From Haliea sp040221975 (lineage in GTDB: Bacteria; Pseudomonadota; Gammaproteobacteria; Pseudomonadales; Halieaceae): a DNA stretch of 64,000 bases. Of this stretch, positions 52,141-60,347 are shown piece after piece; the first letter of the stretch is position 1, and every line of letters begins with the position of its first letter. The stretch lies in assembly GCA_040221975.1 (NCBI GenBank), contig JAVJWR010000031.1, positions 313,078 through 377,077 on the forward strand, in the 5' to 3' direction. The notes beneath the pieces are model-generated. The model was given only the letters and a program-made list of their open reading frames with translations. It did not search any database and had not been told where the DNA came from. The position numbers and the translations under genes are program-made.

Positions 52141-54291
52141 ATGGATGTTTCCGATATTCTCTCCCCTCTCAACGACGCCCAGCGCGAGGCCGTCGCCGAC
52201 GACAGTCCCAACCTGCTGGTGCTCGCCGGTGCCGGCAGCGGCAAGACCCGGGTGCTGGTACACCGTATCGCCTGGCTGATCAGGGCCCAGGATGTGTCGC
52301 CCTGGGCGATACTTGCGGTGACCTTCACCAACAAGGCGGCCAAGGAAATGCGCTCGCGCATCGAGGAGATGCTGCACATCCCCGCCCACGGCATGTGGGT
52401 GGGTACCTTCCACGGCCTCGCCCACCGCCTGCTGAAGGCGCACTGGAAGGAGGCGAAGCTGCCGCAGAATTTCCAGATTCTGGACAGCGACGACCAGTTG
52501 CGGCTGGTCAAGCGGGTGTGCCGGGAGCTGGAGCTGGACGAGTCCCGCTGGCCACCGCGGCAGGCCCAGTGGTACATCAACGCTCAGAAGGACGAGGGCC
52601 TGCGGGCAGCCCATATCAATCCGCCGCCGGGGGACCTGTTCGCGCAGACCATGCTGCAGGTCTACCGGACCTATGAGACGGCCTGCGAGCGCGGCGGGCT
52701 GGTGGATTTTGCCGAGCTGCTGTTGCGCGCCCATGAGTTGTGGCTGCACAGCCCGGCGGTACTGCAGCACTATCGCAGCCGCTTCCGCCAGATCCTGGTG
52801 GACGAGTTCCAGGACACCAACACCATCCAGTACGCCTGGCTGCGGGTGCTGGCGGGTGACCGCATCCCGGTGGTGGCGGTGGGCGATGACGACCAGTCGA
52901 TCTACGGCTGGCGCGGCGCCAAGATCGAGAATATCCAGCGCTTTGGCGAGGATTTCGGCAATACCCGGACCGTGCGTCTGGAGCAGAATTACCGATCCAC
53001 CCAGACCATCCTGCAGGCCGCCAATGGCGTCATCGCCCACAACTTCGGGCGTCTGGGCAAGGAGCTGTGGACGGAAGGCGAGTCCGGCGAGCCCATCGCC
53101 GTCTATGCCGGCTTCAACGAGCAGGATGAGGCCCGCTTTATCGTCGAACAGGCGGAGGCCTGGATCAACGAGGGCAACGAGCGCGCCTCGGTCGCTATCC
53201 TCTACCGCTCCAACGCCCAGTCCCGGGTGCTGGAGGAGGCGCTGATCCGCAGCGGCATTCCCTACCGGATCTACGGCGGCCAGCGCTTCTACGAGCGTTT
53301 GGAAATTCGCAATGCCCTGGCTTATATGCGATTACTTACCAACCGCGGAGACGATGCAGCCATTGAGCGTGTCATCAATACCCCGCCGCGGGGCATCGGC
53401 AGCAAGACCCTGGAGACCCTGCGCGAACTGGCGCGGGAGCGCGGCATTCCCCTGTGGGCAGCGATCAACGCCGCGCGCGAGGAAAAGCGGCTGCCGGCCC
53501 GTGCCCTGAGCGCCCTGGAGGGGTTTCAGGTCCTGGTCAACGAGCTCGATTCCGGCACCGATGAACTCGCCCTGGACGAGCTGGTGGAGCATGTACTGGA
53601 GGGCTCCGGGCTGGTGGATTTCCACCGCAACGAGAAAGGGGAGAAGGGCCAGGCCCGGGTGGAGAACCTGGAGGAACTGGTCAGCGCCGCCAAGCAGTTC
53701 AGCCCCGAGGGTGAGGAGCTGTCACCCCTGCAGCAGTTTCTCGACAACGCCGCCCTGGATGCCGGCGACACCCAGGCCGATGATTTCGAGGACAGCGTGC
53801 AGCTGATGACCCTGCACTCGGCCAAGGGTCTGGAGTTTCCGCTGGTGTTCCTGGCGGGCATGGAGGAGAACCTGTTCCCCCACCGCATGTCCCTGGAGGA
53901 GCCCGGGCGGCTGGAGGAGGAGCGGCGCCTGGCCTACGTTGGCATTACCCGCGCCATGCAGCGCCTGGTCATTACCTATGCCGAGTCCCGCCGCATCCAC
54001 GGCAGCGAGAGCTACAACACCCCGAGCCGTTTCATCCGCGAGATTCCCGCCGAGCTGCTGCGGGAGGTGCGCCTGCACACCGCCATCAGCCGCCCGGTCA
54101 GCACCCTCTCCCAGGCCGCGGTACCGGATACCGGCATCGCCCTGGGACAACGGGTCTATCACCAGGTCTTCGGCGAAGGGGTGGTACTCAACTTCGAGGG
54201 TCGCGGCAACAACGCGCGGGTGGAGGTCAACTTCGACTTCGAGGGTAGCAAGTGGCTGGTGCTGCAGTATGCAAAGCTGCAGTTGCTGTGA
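52141..54291 (+). CDS. uvrD: DNA helicase II UvrD
   Basis: UvrD is a superfamily-1A 3'-5' helicase used in nucleotide excision and mismatch repair. The 716-residue length fits. Motifs in order: QREAV (Q motif), AGAGSGKTRVLVHRI (Walker A), TFTNKAAKEMRSR (Ia), VDEFQDTN (II), GDDDQSIYGWRGA (III), EQNYRST (IV), LMTLHSAKGLEFPLVFL (V) and RLAYVGITRAMQRL (VI). The C-terminal VYHQVFGEGVVLNFEGRGNN segment is the Tudor-like RNA-polymerase-interacting domain of UvrD/PcrA. It is transcribed alone; the TAGAAT just upstream of the start may be its -10 box. Confidence 0.96.
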   Translation: MDVSDILSPLNDAQREAVADDSPNLLVLAGAGSGKTRVLVHRIAWLIRAQDVSPWAILAVTFTNKAAKEMRSRIEEMLHIPAHGMWVGTFHGLAHRLLKAHWKEAKLPQNFQILDSDDQLRLVKRVCRELELDESRWPPRQAQWYINAQKDEGLRAAHINPPPGDLFAQTMLQVYRTYETACERGGLVDFAELLLRAHELWLHSPAVLQHYRSRFRQILVDEFQDTNTIQYAWLRVLAGDRIPVVAVGDDDQSIYGWRGAKIENIQRFGEDFGNTRTVRLEQNYRSTQTILQAANGVIAHNFGRLGKELWTEGESGEPIAVYAGFNEQDEARFIVEQAEAWINEGNERASVAILYRSNAQSRVLEEALIRSGIPYRIYGGQRFYERLEIRNALAYMRLLTNRGDDAAIERVINTPPRGIGSKTLETLRELARERGIPLWAAINAAREEKRLPARALSALEGFQVLVNELDSGTDELALDELVEHVLEGSGLVDFHRNEKGEKGQARVENLEELVSAAKQFSPEGEELSPLQQFLDNAALDAGDTQADDFEDSVQLMTLHSAKGLEFPLVFLAGMEENLFPHRMSLEEPGRLEEERRLAYVGITRAMQRLVITYAESRRIHGSESYNTPSRFIREIPAELLREVRLHTAISRPVSTLSQAAVPDTGIALGQRVYHQVFGEGVVLNFEGRGNNARVEVNFDFEGSKWLVLQYAKLQLL

Positions 54292-54378
54292 CACCCAGGG
54301 CCAGCCTCGACCTGTTGTGTGGTAGAATTTTTGCGCAAGGCTAACCCACTGATTTCACAAAGATAAGCAGAAACGACT

Positions 54379-55548
54379 ATGGCCGCATCCCCCCTCGAAC
54401 GCCGCTACGCTCCCGCCATCATCCTGCTTCTGCTGGCCGCGCTGGTGGTTGTCATCGCCCTCTGGGCCAGCGAACGCAGCGGTGGTATCGGCGCCCTGGC
54501 GGGGCGCGACGGGGTACAGGCCGGCAGCGGTGACCAGGCCCGCTATACCTGGAAGATCGTCACCACCTGGCCCAAGAACCTGCCGGGGCTGGGGTCGGGT
54601 CCGGAGAACTTTGCGCGCATGGTCGGCGAGATGAGCAATGGCCGCCTGACGGCCCGGGTCTACGGGGCGGGCGAGATGGTCCCGGCTTTCGAGGTATTCG
54701 ACGCCGTGCGCCAGGGGGTGGCGGAGGTCGGCCACGGGGCGTCCTACTACTGGAAGGGCAAGGTGCCGTCCTCGGTGTTCTTCACCGCCATACCCTTCGG
54801 CATGACGGCCCAGGAGATCAACGCCTGGCTGCATTACGGTGGTGGCCTGGAGCTGTGGCGGGAAGCCTATGCCCCCTCCAATCTGATTCCCTTTGCCGGG
54901 GGCAATTCCGGGGTGCAGATGGCGGGCTGGTTCCGCAAGGAGATCAACTCCCTGGCGGATCTGCAGGGTCTGAAGATGCGTATCCCCGGGCTTGCGGGCG
55001 AGGTGTTCACCGCTGCCGGGGGCAGCGCAGTGCGGATCTCCGGTGGGGAGCTGTATACCTCGTTGCAGACCGGGGTAATCGACGCCGCCGAGTGGGTAGG
55101 CCCCTACAACGACCTGGCCCTGGGCCTGCACGAGGTGGCCAAGTACTACTACTACCCGGGCTGGCACGAACCGGGCGCGATGCTCGAGTTCATCATTAAC
55201 AAGGATGCCTACGAGGCCCTGCCGCCGGACCTGCAGGCCATTGTTACGGTCGCCGCGCGCGCCGCCAACCAGGACATGCTCGACGAATTTACCGCACGCA
55301 ACAACGCAGCCCTGCAGCAGCTGGTGGACAATCACGGGGTGCAGCTGCGGGAGCTGCCGGAGGATGTGATGCAGGCCTTTCACCGCGCCGCTGAGCAGGC
55401 CATGAAGGACCTGGTAGCCTCGGATCCCATGGCGGCGAAGGTCTACGCCTCTTTCATCGAGTTCTACGAGGGGGTGCGGGCCTACCACCACATTTCCGAG
55501 CAGTCCTATATCAATGCCCGGGATGAGGTACTGGACCGGGCTGACTAG
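54379..55548 (+). CDS. TRAP transporter substrate-binding protein (DctP family, TakP-like)
   Basis: The 389-residue protein binds a carboxylate in the periplasm and delivers it to DctQM. The N-terminal helix (AIILLLLAALVVVIALWAS) anchors or exports it. The mature part shows YTWKIVTTWPKNLPGLG, ARVYGAGEMVPAFEVFDAV, and MRIPGLAGEVFTAAGG, where the arginine normally clamps the ligand's carboxylate. These resemble the TakP type that binds 2-oxo acids rather than the C4-dicarboxylate type. The permease genes are not adjacent: they lie 0.5 kb on, on the other strand, beyond yciA. It ends convergently with yciA, stops overlapping by 4 bp. Confidence 0.88.
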   Translation: MAASPLERRYAPAIILLLLAALVVVIALWASERSGGIGALAGRDGVQAGSGDQARYTWKIVTTWPKNLPGLGSGPENFARMVGEMSNGRLTARVYGAGEMVPAFEVFDAVRQGVAEVGHGASYYWKGKVPSSVFFTAIPFGMTAQEINAWLHYGGGLELWREAYAPSNLIPFAGGNSGVQMAGWFRKEINSLADLQGLKMRIPGLAGEVFTAAGGSAVRISGGELYTSLQTGVIDAAEWVGPYNDLALGLHEVAKYYYYPGWHEPGAMLEFIINKDAYEALPPDLQAIVTVAARAANQDMLDEFTARNNAALQQLVDNHGVQLRELPEDVMQAFHRAAEQAMKDLVASDPMAAKVYASFIEFYEGVRAYHHISEQSYINARDEVLDRAD

Positions 55549-55937
55549 TTGCTGATGGCGCGGGTCCGGCCCTTCTCGTCGATCGCGACGAACACGAACT
55601 CGCCCTCGGTTACCTTGATCGGCTCGCCATCGTGCTTGGAGTTGATCCAGACCTCCACCACGATGCGCACCGAGCTGCGGCCCACCTCCAGCACGTCGCA
55701 GTAGCAGGCCACGACAGCGCCAACATGGACCGGGGTGAGGAAGACCATGCCCTCGATCGCCACGGTGGCCACGCGGCCTCCGGCCACCTCTGCAGCGGTG
55801 ACGGAGCCGGCCATGTCCATCTGCGAGACCAGCCAGCCGCCGTAGATGTCGCCGCTGGCATTGGTGTCCCGCGGCATGGCGACAACCTGCAGAGCCAGGT
55901 CGCCTTGGGGCATGGGGGTGGAGTCGATGTCGTTCAT
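55545..55937 (-). CDS. yciA: Acyl-CoA thioesterase YciA-like
   Basis: A single hot-dog domain of 130 residues that hydrolyses acyl-CoA. Family motifs are RDTNASGDIYGGWLVSQMD with the catalytic aspartate region, VAIEGMVFLTPVHVGAVV and VWINSKHDGEPIKVTEGEFV. It has the YciA length and no second domain. It is on the minus strand, 85 bp after the end of the TRAP permease genes and overlapping the stop of the binding-protein gene, so it separates the transporter parts physically. No functional link to the transporter is evident. Confidence 0.9.
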   Translation of the reverse strand: MNDIDSTPMPQGDLALQVVAMPRDTNASGDIYGGWLVSQMDMAGSVTAAEVAGGRVATVAIEGMVFLTPVHVGAVVACYCDVLEVGRSSVRIVVEVWINSKHDGEPIKVTEGEFVFVAIDEKGRTRAISN

Positions 55938-55979
55938 GGGGTGCCTGGTGGTTGTTTTGGGGTTTATGGTGTGGCATCA

Positions 55980-56026
55980 CCTGCGCGGCCTGCGCGGCCC
56001 GGCCCGACCTGCGCGGCCCGACCTAT
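55980..56026. repeat. Short GC-rich direct repeats (unit CCTGCGCGGCCCGA), left copy
   Basis: Starting at 55980, CCTGCGCGG is followed by a longer version and then by CCTGCGCGGCCCGA, about three units with small indels. The array touches the 3' end of the dctM-like gene and the space before yciA. The same 14-mer occurs at 57984-58011 on the other side of the TRAP permease genes. Function unknown; it may be an interspersed genomic repeat. Confidence 0.6.
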
Positions 56027-57384
56027 TGCACGGCAGCGGGTAGCCAGGTTGCCAGGGCAGGCCATATCCAGAGGGTCGCCAATACCAGCAACTGGATGAT
56101 TATAAAGGGAATCACCCCCCGGTAGATAGCACTGGTCCGCAGTTCCGGTGGCGCCACGCCGCGCAGGTAGAACAGGGCAAAGCCGAAGGGTGGGGTGAGG
56201 AAAGAGGTCTGCAGATTGATCGCGATCATGATACCCAGCCAGATCGGGTCCACGCCCATCATCAGCAGCACCGGCCCGACAATCGGTACCACCACGAAGG
56301 TGATCTCGATAAAGTCGAGGATGAAGCCGAGCAGGAAGATCACCAGCATGACCACCAGGGTGGCGCCGAGAACGCCGCCGGGCATCTGTTCGAACCAGTG
56401 GTGGATCAGGTCCTCGCCGCCAAAGCCCCGAAACACCAGGGAAAATACCGCGGCGCCGATCAGGATCATGAACACCATGCAGGTGACCTTCATGGTATCG
56501 ATGACCGCCTCCCGCAGTCGTGACCTGGGCATCTCGCCCTTGGCCAGGGCCAGCAACAGGGCGCCCACCGCACCGACCCCGGCGGCCTCGGTGGGGGTGG
56601 CGGCGCCGGCGAGAATGGAGCCCAGCACTACAGCGATCAGTACCAGTGGCGGCAACAGGCTGCCCAGCAGCTCGGACAGGGCCACCGGTTCGGTTTCGAC
56701 GTTGGGAGCCAGGTGTGGGCGGAAGCGGGCGATACCCAGGACATAGGTCAAATACAACAGCACCAGCAACAGCCCCGGGATCAGTGCACCCACAAACAGG
56801 TCGCCGACCGAAACCGTCTTGGGGTTGAAAATCCCCATGCTCAGCTGCGCCTGCTGATAGGCATTGGAGAGCACGTCCCCGAGCAGCACCAGGGCAATGG
56901 ACGGCGGGATGATCTGGCCCAGGGTGCCGGTGGCGCAGATGGTCCCCGCCGCCAGCGAAGGACTGTAGCCGCCCTTGAGCATACTCGGCAGGGACAGCAG
57001 CCCCATGGTAACCACCGTGGCGCCGACAATGCCGGTGCTGGCCGCCAGCAGCATCCCCACCAGAACAACCGCGATGCCCAGGCCGCCGCGCAGGGAACCG
57101 AAGCTGCGCGACATGGTGCCGAGCAGCTGTTCCGCAATCCGGGATTTCTCCAGGATCACCCCCATCAGAATGAACAGCGGTACCGCGACCAGAGTATCGT
57201 TGTTGATGGTGCCGAAGATGCGTGCCGGCAGTGCCGCCAGGAATGCCGGGTCGAAGTGCCCGGCGATAACCCCCACCGCGGCAAAGGCCAGCGCCGTGCC
57301 CGCCAGGGTGAAAGCCACCGGGTAGCCCAGCATCAGCAGCAGACAGATGGCGGCGAACATGTAGAGCGCGATGTAGCCGTCCAT
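56023..57384 (-). CDS. TRAP transporter large permease (DctM family)
   Basis: DctM is the ion-coupled 11-12 helix subunit that moves the substrate across the inner membrane. The 453-residue protein has the conserved FILMGVILEKSRIAEQLLGT and GTICATGTLGQIIPPSIALV stretches (the latter is the DctM signature with the PPS motif), and FLLGFILDFIEITFVVVPIV. Its start overlaps the DctQ stop (TGATG). It is paired with the small subunit and needs the binding protein encoded on the other strand. The 3' end runs into the GC-rich repeat. Confidence 0.93.
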   Translation of the reverse strand: MDGYIALYMFAAICLLLMLGYPVAFTLAGTALAFAAVGVIAGHFDPAFLAALPARIFGTINNDTLVAVPLFILMGVILEKSRIAEQLLGTMSRSFGSLRGGLGIAVVLVGMLLAASTGIVGATVVTMGLLSLPSMLKGGYSPSLAAGTICATGTLGQIIPPSIALVLLGDVLSNAYQQAQLSMGIFNPKTVSVGDLFVGALIPGLLLVLLYLTYVLGIARFRPHLAPNVETEPVALSELLGSLLPPLVLIAVVLGSILAGAATPTEAAGVGAVGALLLALAKGEMPRSRLREAVIDTMKVTCMVFMILIGAAVFSLVFRGFGGEDLIHHWFEQMPGGVLGATLVVMLVIFLLGFILDFIEITFVVVPIVGPVLLMMGVDPIWLGIMIAINLQTSFLTPPFGFALFYLRGVAPPELRTSAIYRGVIPFIIIQLLVLATLWIWPALATWLPAAVQ

Positions 57385-57896
57385 CAGTCGCGTCCTCCGA
57401 CCAGGATGGCGGCATTGCGCAGGGTTTCCGCCAGGGCCTGGAGAAACAGGTTCAGGGCCAGCAGCGGCAACAGGGTTTTCAGCAGGAACATCGCCGGAAT
57501 GCCACCGGCATCGGCCGAGGTTTCACGGATAACCCAGGATGCCTCCACGTAGTCCCAGCTGGAGACAAAAATGAATCCGCACAGCGGCATCAGGAATAGG
57601 ACACCGCCCAGGGCGTTGATCCAGGCCTGGCCTCGCGGCGAGAAGCGCCGGTAGAAGATGTCCACGCGCACATGGCCGTCGTGTTTCAGGGTGTAGGCCG
57701 CGCCCAGCATGAAGACGCAGCCATGCAGGTAGATTATTGCCTCCTGGGCCATGATGGAGCCGGTGTTGAATCCGTAGCGCAGCAGCACCACCGCAGTGGT
57801 CAGCAGCGCCATCGCCAGCAACAGCCAGGAGAGGAGCCTGCCGCAGGCTTCGGTAAAGCGGTCTATGGCGCGTACAGTGAGAGGAAGCAGGGACAT
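57384..57896 (-). CDS. TRAP transporter small permease (DctQ family)
   Basis: DctQ is the four-helix subunit that pairs with DctM. The 170-residue protein has hydrophobic segments at about 20-45, 52-72, 88-112 and 130-155 and the family motif WAQEAIIYLHG-like SIMAQEAIIYLHGCVFMLGA with YTLKHDGHVRVDIFYRRFSP. Starts at ATG 57896. It is divergent from yaaA with the repeat array in the 149 bp between them. Confidence 0.9.
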   Translation of the reverse strand: MSLLPLTVRAIDRFTEACGRLLSWLLLAMALLTTAVVLLRYGFNTGSIMAQEAIIYLHGCVFMLGAAYTLKHDGHVRVDIFYRRFSPRGQAWINALGGVLFLMPLCGFIFVSSWDYVEASWVIRETSADAGGIPAMFLLKTLLPLLALNLFLQALAETLRNAAILVGGRD

Positions 57897-57983
57897 CGGT
57901 TATTGGTCTTTTTGATCAAACCGGTGCAGGGTATCATAGCGCCTGTAGTCTGGCGCAAGCCGCGACCGCCTTCTTGGCTGCGG

Positions 57984-58011
57984 CCTGCGCGGCCCGGCCT
58001 GCGCGGCCCGG
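57984..58011. repeat. Two direct 14 bp repeats CCTGCGCGGCCCGG, right copy
   Basis: CCTGCGCGGCCCGG occurs at 57984-57997 and again, identical, at 57998-58011, followed by CCGACCTGA. It matches the unit at 55980-56026. The site is in the dctQ-yaaA divergent gap, so it may influence either promoter or simply be a mobile short repeat. Confidence 0.65.
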
Positions 58012-58045
58012 CCGACCTGATACTTCCCACGACGGACACGATTCC

Positions 58046-58825
58046 ATGCTGACACTGATTTCGCCGGCGAAGACGCTGGACTTTGATACGCCACCCACGA
58101 CCCGCAGGAGTACCCAGCCCCGTTTCCTGGAGCAGTCCACGGCGCTGGTGGAGGACGCCCGCAAACTGGATCCGGGCGCCATCCGCGAACTCATGGGCGT
58201 GAGCGAGGGCATTGCCGAGCTCAACCATCGCCGCTTCCACAACTGGACCACACCTTTCAATCTGGACAACGCCAAGCAGGCTGTGCTCGCCTTCAGGGGG
58301 GACGTCTATACCGGCCTCGACGCCGATACCCTCGGCAAGGCAGGGCTGGATTTTGCCCAGCAGCATCTGCGCATCCTCTCCGGCCTGTATGGCCTGCTGC
58401 GGCCGCTGGATCTCATGCAGCCCTATCGCCTGGAAATGGGGCTGAAATTTGCCAACCGCGGCGGCAATAACCTGTACCAGTTCTGGGGTGAGGACATTAC
58501 CCGGGCCATCAACGCCGAACTCGGCAAGAGCGGCAGCCGCATACTGGTCAATCTCGCCTCCAACGAGTATTACAAGGCGGTGCAGCCGCGGGCGCTGGAT
58601 GCCGACATCATTGCCCCGCAGTTCCGCGACCTGAAGAACGGCAAGTACAAGGTCATCAGCTTCTACGCCAAGAAGGCGCGGGGCCAGATGGCGCGGTTCA
58701 TCATCGACAATCGAATCAACGATGCGGAGGGTCTGCTGGATTTCAGCGTCGACGGCTATCGGTACAATCGCCGCGAATCCGGCCCCCGGGAGCCGGTATT
58801 TACCCGCAAGGCACCCACCGCCTGA
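58046..58825 (+). CDS. yaaA: Peroxide stress protein YaaA (DUF328 / UPF0246)
   Basis: YaaA binds DNA and helps limit iron-driven damage under hydrogen peroxide. ATG 58046 gives 259 residues; an open upstream extension covers the repeats and is not coding. Family hallmarks are MLTLISPAKTLDFDTPP at the N-terminus, NHRRFHNWTTPFNLDN, AVLAFRGDVYTGLDADTL, HLRILSGLYGLLRPLDLMQP and KVISFYAKKARGQMARF. In E. coli it is part of the OxyR regulon; oxyR itself is encoded 8 kb upstream here, though the two are not in one operon. Confidence 0.95.
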   Translation: MLTLISPAKTLDFDTPPTTRRSTQPRFLEQSTALVEDARKLDPGAIRELMGVSEGIAELNHRRFHNWTTPFNLDNAKQAVLAFRGDVYTGLDADTLGKAGLDFAQQHLRILSGLYGLLRPLDLMQPYRLEMGLKFANRGGNNLYQFWGEDITRAINAELGKSGSRILVNLASNEYYKAVQPRALDADIIAPQFRDLKNGKYKVISFYAKKARGQMARFIIDNRINDAEGLLDFSVDGYRYNRRESGPREPVFTRKAPTA

Positions 58826-58867
58826 GGGGCGGCCCGGCGTCCCACACAACGATAACAAGGACACGGC

Positions 58868-60331
58868 ATGAGTAATACAACGACCCACCAGGTCATCATC
58901 ATTGGCGCGGGCATGTCCGGCCTGTGCATGGGCATTCGCCTGCAGGCCCTGGGCATCAACGATTTCCTCATCCTGGAGAAGTCCGCGGGCGTAGGCGGCA
59001 CCTGGTACGACAATACCTATCCCGGTGCCTGCTGCGATGTTCCCTCGGTACTCTACAGCTACTCCTTCGAGCCCAATCCGAACTGGTCCCGGAAGTACTC
59101 CCCGCACGATGAAATCCGCGCCTATTTCGAGCACTGTGCCGACAAGTACGGTGTGCGCGATCGCCTGCGGCTGTCGACCGCGGTGCGCTCGGCGCGGTTC
59201 GACGACAGCGCCGGCGAGTGGGAAGTGACCCTGGAATCCGGTGACCAGTTGCGCAGCAAGGCGTTGGTCAGCGGCCTCGGCCAGCTCAATCTGCCCCATA
59301 TACCACCGATTCCCGGTGCGGAAACTTTTCACGGTGAGTCCTTTCACTCCGCGCGCTGGCGCCACGATCTCGACCTCACCGGCAAGCGGGTGGCGGTGAT
59401 CGGCAATGCCGCCAGTGCCCTGCAGTTCATTCCCCATGTCGCTGCACAGGCGGCACGGCTGCACGTCTATCAGCGCAGCGCCAACTATGTGGTCAAGCGC
59501 AACGACAGCCACTACAGCGAAGCCCAGAAGCGCCGCTTCGCGCGCTGGCCCTGGCTGCAGAAACTGCATCGGGCGGGAGTCTACATTCGTGTAGAGCTGC
59601 TGTTTTACCCGGTGCTGCGCAACAGCCGGCTATTGCGGCCGTTGTGGGAAAAATGGGCCCGGCAGCATCTGGAGGAACATATCCAGGATCCGGGGCTGCG
59701 CCACAAGCTGACCCCGGACTATCCGGTGGGCTGCAAACGGATTTTGTTCGCCGACGACTATTATCAGGCCTTTGCCCGTGACAATGTGGAACTTGTGACC
59801 TCGCCGATCGTCGCCATTGATGAACAGGGGGTGGTCGCGGAGGACGGCCAGGCGCGACCGGTGGATGTCATTATCTACGGCACCGGCTTCAATACCTCGG
59901 CAATGCTGTCGGGGGTGAACTTCACCGGCGCTGGCGGACGCAGTCTCGAGCAAGCCTGGGCCGATGGCGCCGAGGCTTATCGCGGCGTCTGCGTCGCCGG
60001 CTTCCCCAACCTGTTCATGCTCTATGGCCCGAATACCAACCTGGGCAGCAATTCCATCATCTTCATGGTTGAACAGCAGGTGAACTACGTGGCCGCCTGT
60101 ATCGACAAGCTGCTGGCCCACGAGCTGCGGTCCCTGGAAGTGAATCCCGCGGTCATGCGCGCCTATAACGATCACCTGCAGGGTGAACTGGCCGGAACGG
60201 TGTGGGTGGCCAATTGCGACAGCTGGTACAAGAATGCCGCCGGCAAGGTGGTCAACAACTGGCCCCGGTCGACGCTGTATTACTGGTGGCACATGCGCTC
60301 GCCGGACTTCGCCGATTTCGACATGCGCTGA
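58868..60331 (+). CDS. Flavin-containing monooxygenase, type I Baeyer-Villiger type
   Basis: The 487-residue enzyme uses FAD, NADPH and oxygen to insert oxygen into ketones, or to oxygenate heteroatoms. The first FAD motif is IIIGAGMSGLCMGIRLQALG, and GGTWYDNTYPGACCDVPS is the typical BVMO stretch. The fingerprint FxGxxxHxxxW is present as FHGESFHSARW at about residues 154-164. VAVIGNAASALQFIPHVA is the NADPH fold. LYGPNTNLGSNSIIFMVEQQ is the C-terminal conserved part. It stands alone between yaaA and a convergent GNAT gene. Substrate unknown. Confidence 0.92.
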   Translation: MSNTTTHQVIIIGAGMSGLCMGIRLQALGINDFLILEKSAGVGGTWYDNTYPGACCDVPSVLYSYSFEPNPNWSRKYSPHDEIRAYFEHCADKYGVRDRLRLSTAVRSARFDDSAGEWEVTLESGDQLRSKALVSGLGQLNLPHIPPIPGAETFHGESFHSARWRHDLDLTGKRVAVIGNAASALQFIPHVAAQAARLHVYQRSANYVVKRNDSHYSEAQKRRFARWPWLQKLHRAGVYIRVELLFYPVLRNSRLLRPLWEKWARQHLEEHIQDPGLRHKLTPDYPVGCKRILFADDYYQAFARDNVELVTSPIVAIDEQGVVAEDGQARPVDVIIYGTGFNTSAMLSGVNFTGAGGRSLEQAWADGAEAYRGVCVAGFPNLFMLYGPNTNLGSNSIIFMVEQQVNYVAACIDKLLAHELRSLEVNPAVMRAYNDHLQGELAGTVWVANCDSWYKNAAGKVVNNWPRSTLYYWWHMRSPDFADFDMR

Positions 60332-60347
60332 CGCCGCCGCGTGGTGT

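Noticed and set aside
52000..53040. N-terminal extension of the SPOR protein to 689 residues
   Set aside because: The added part is antisense to uvrD and lacks coding features; ATG 51999 fits the SPOR protein.
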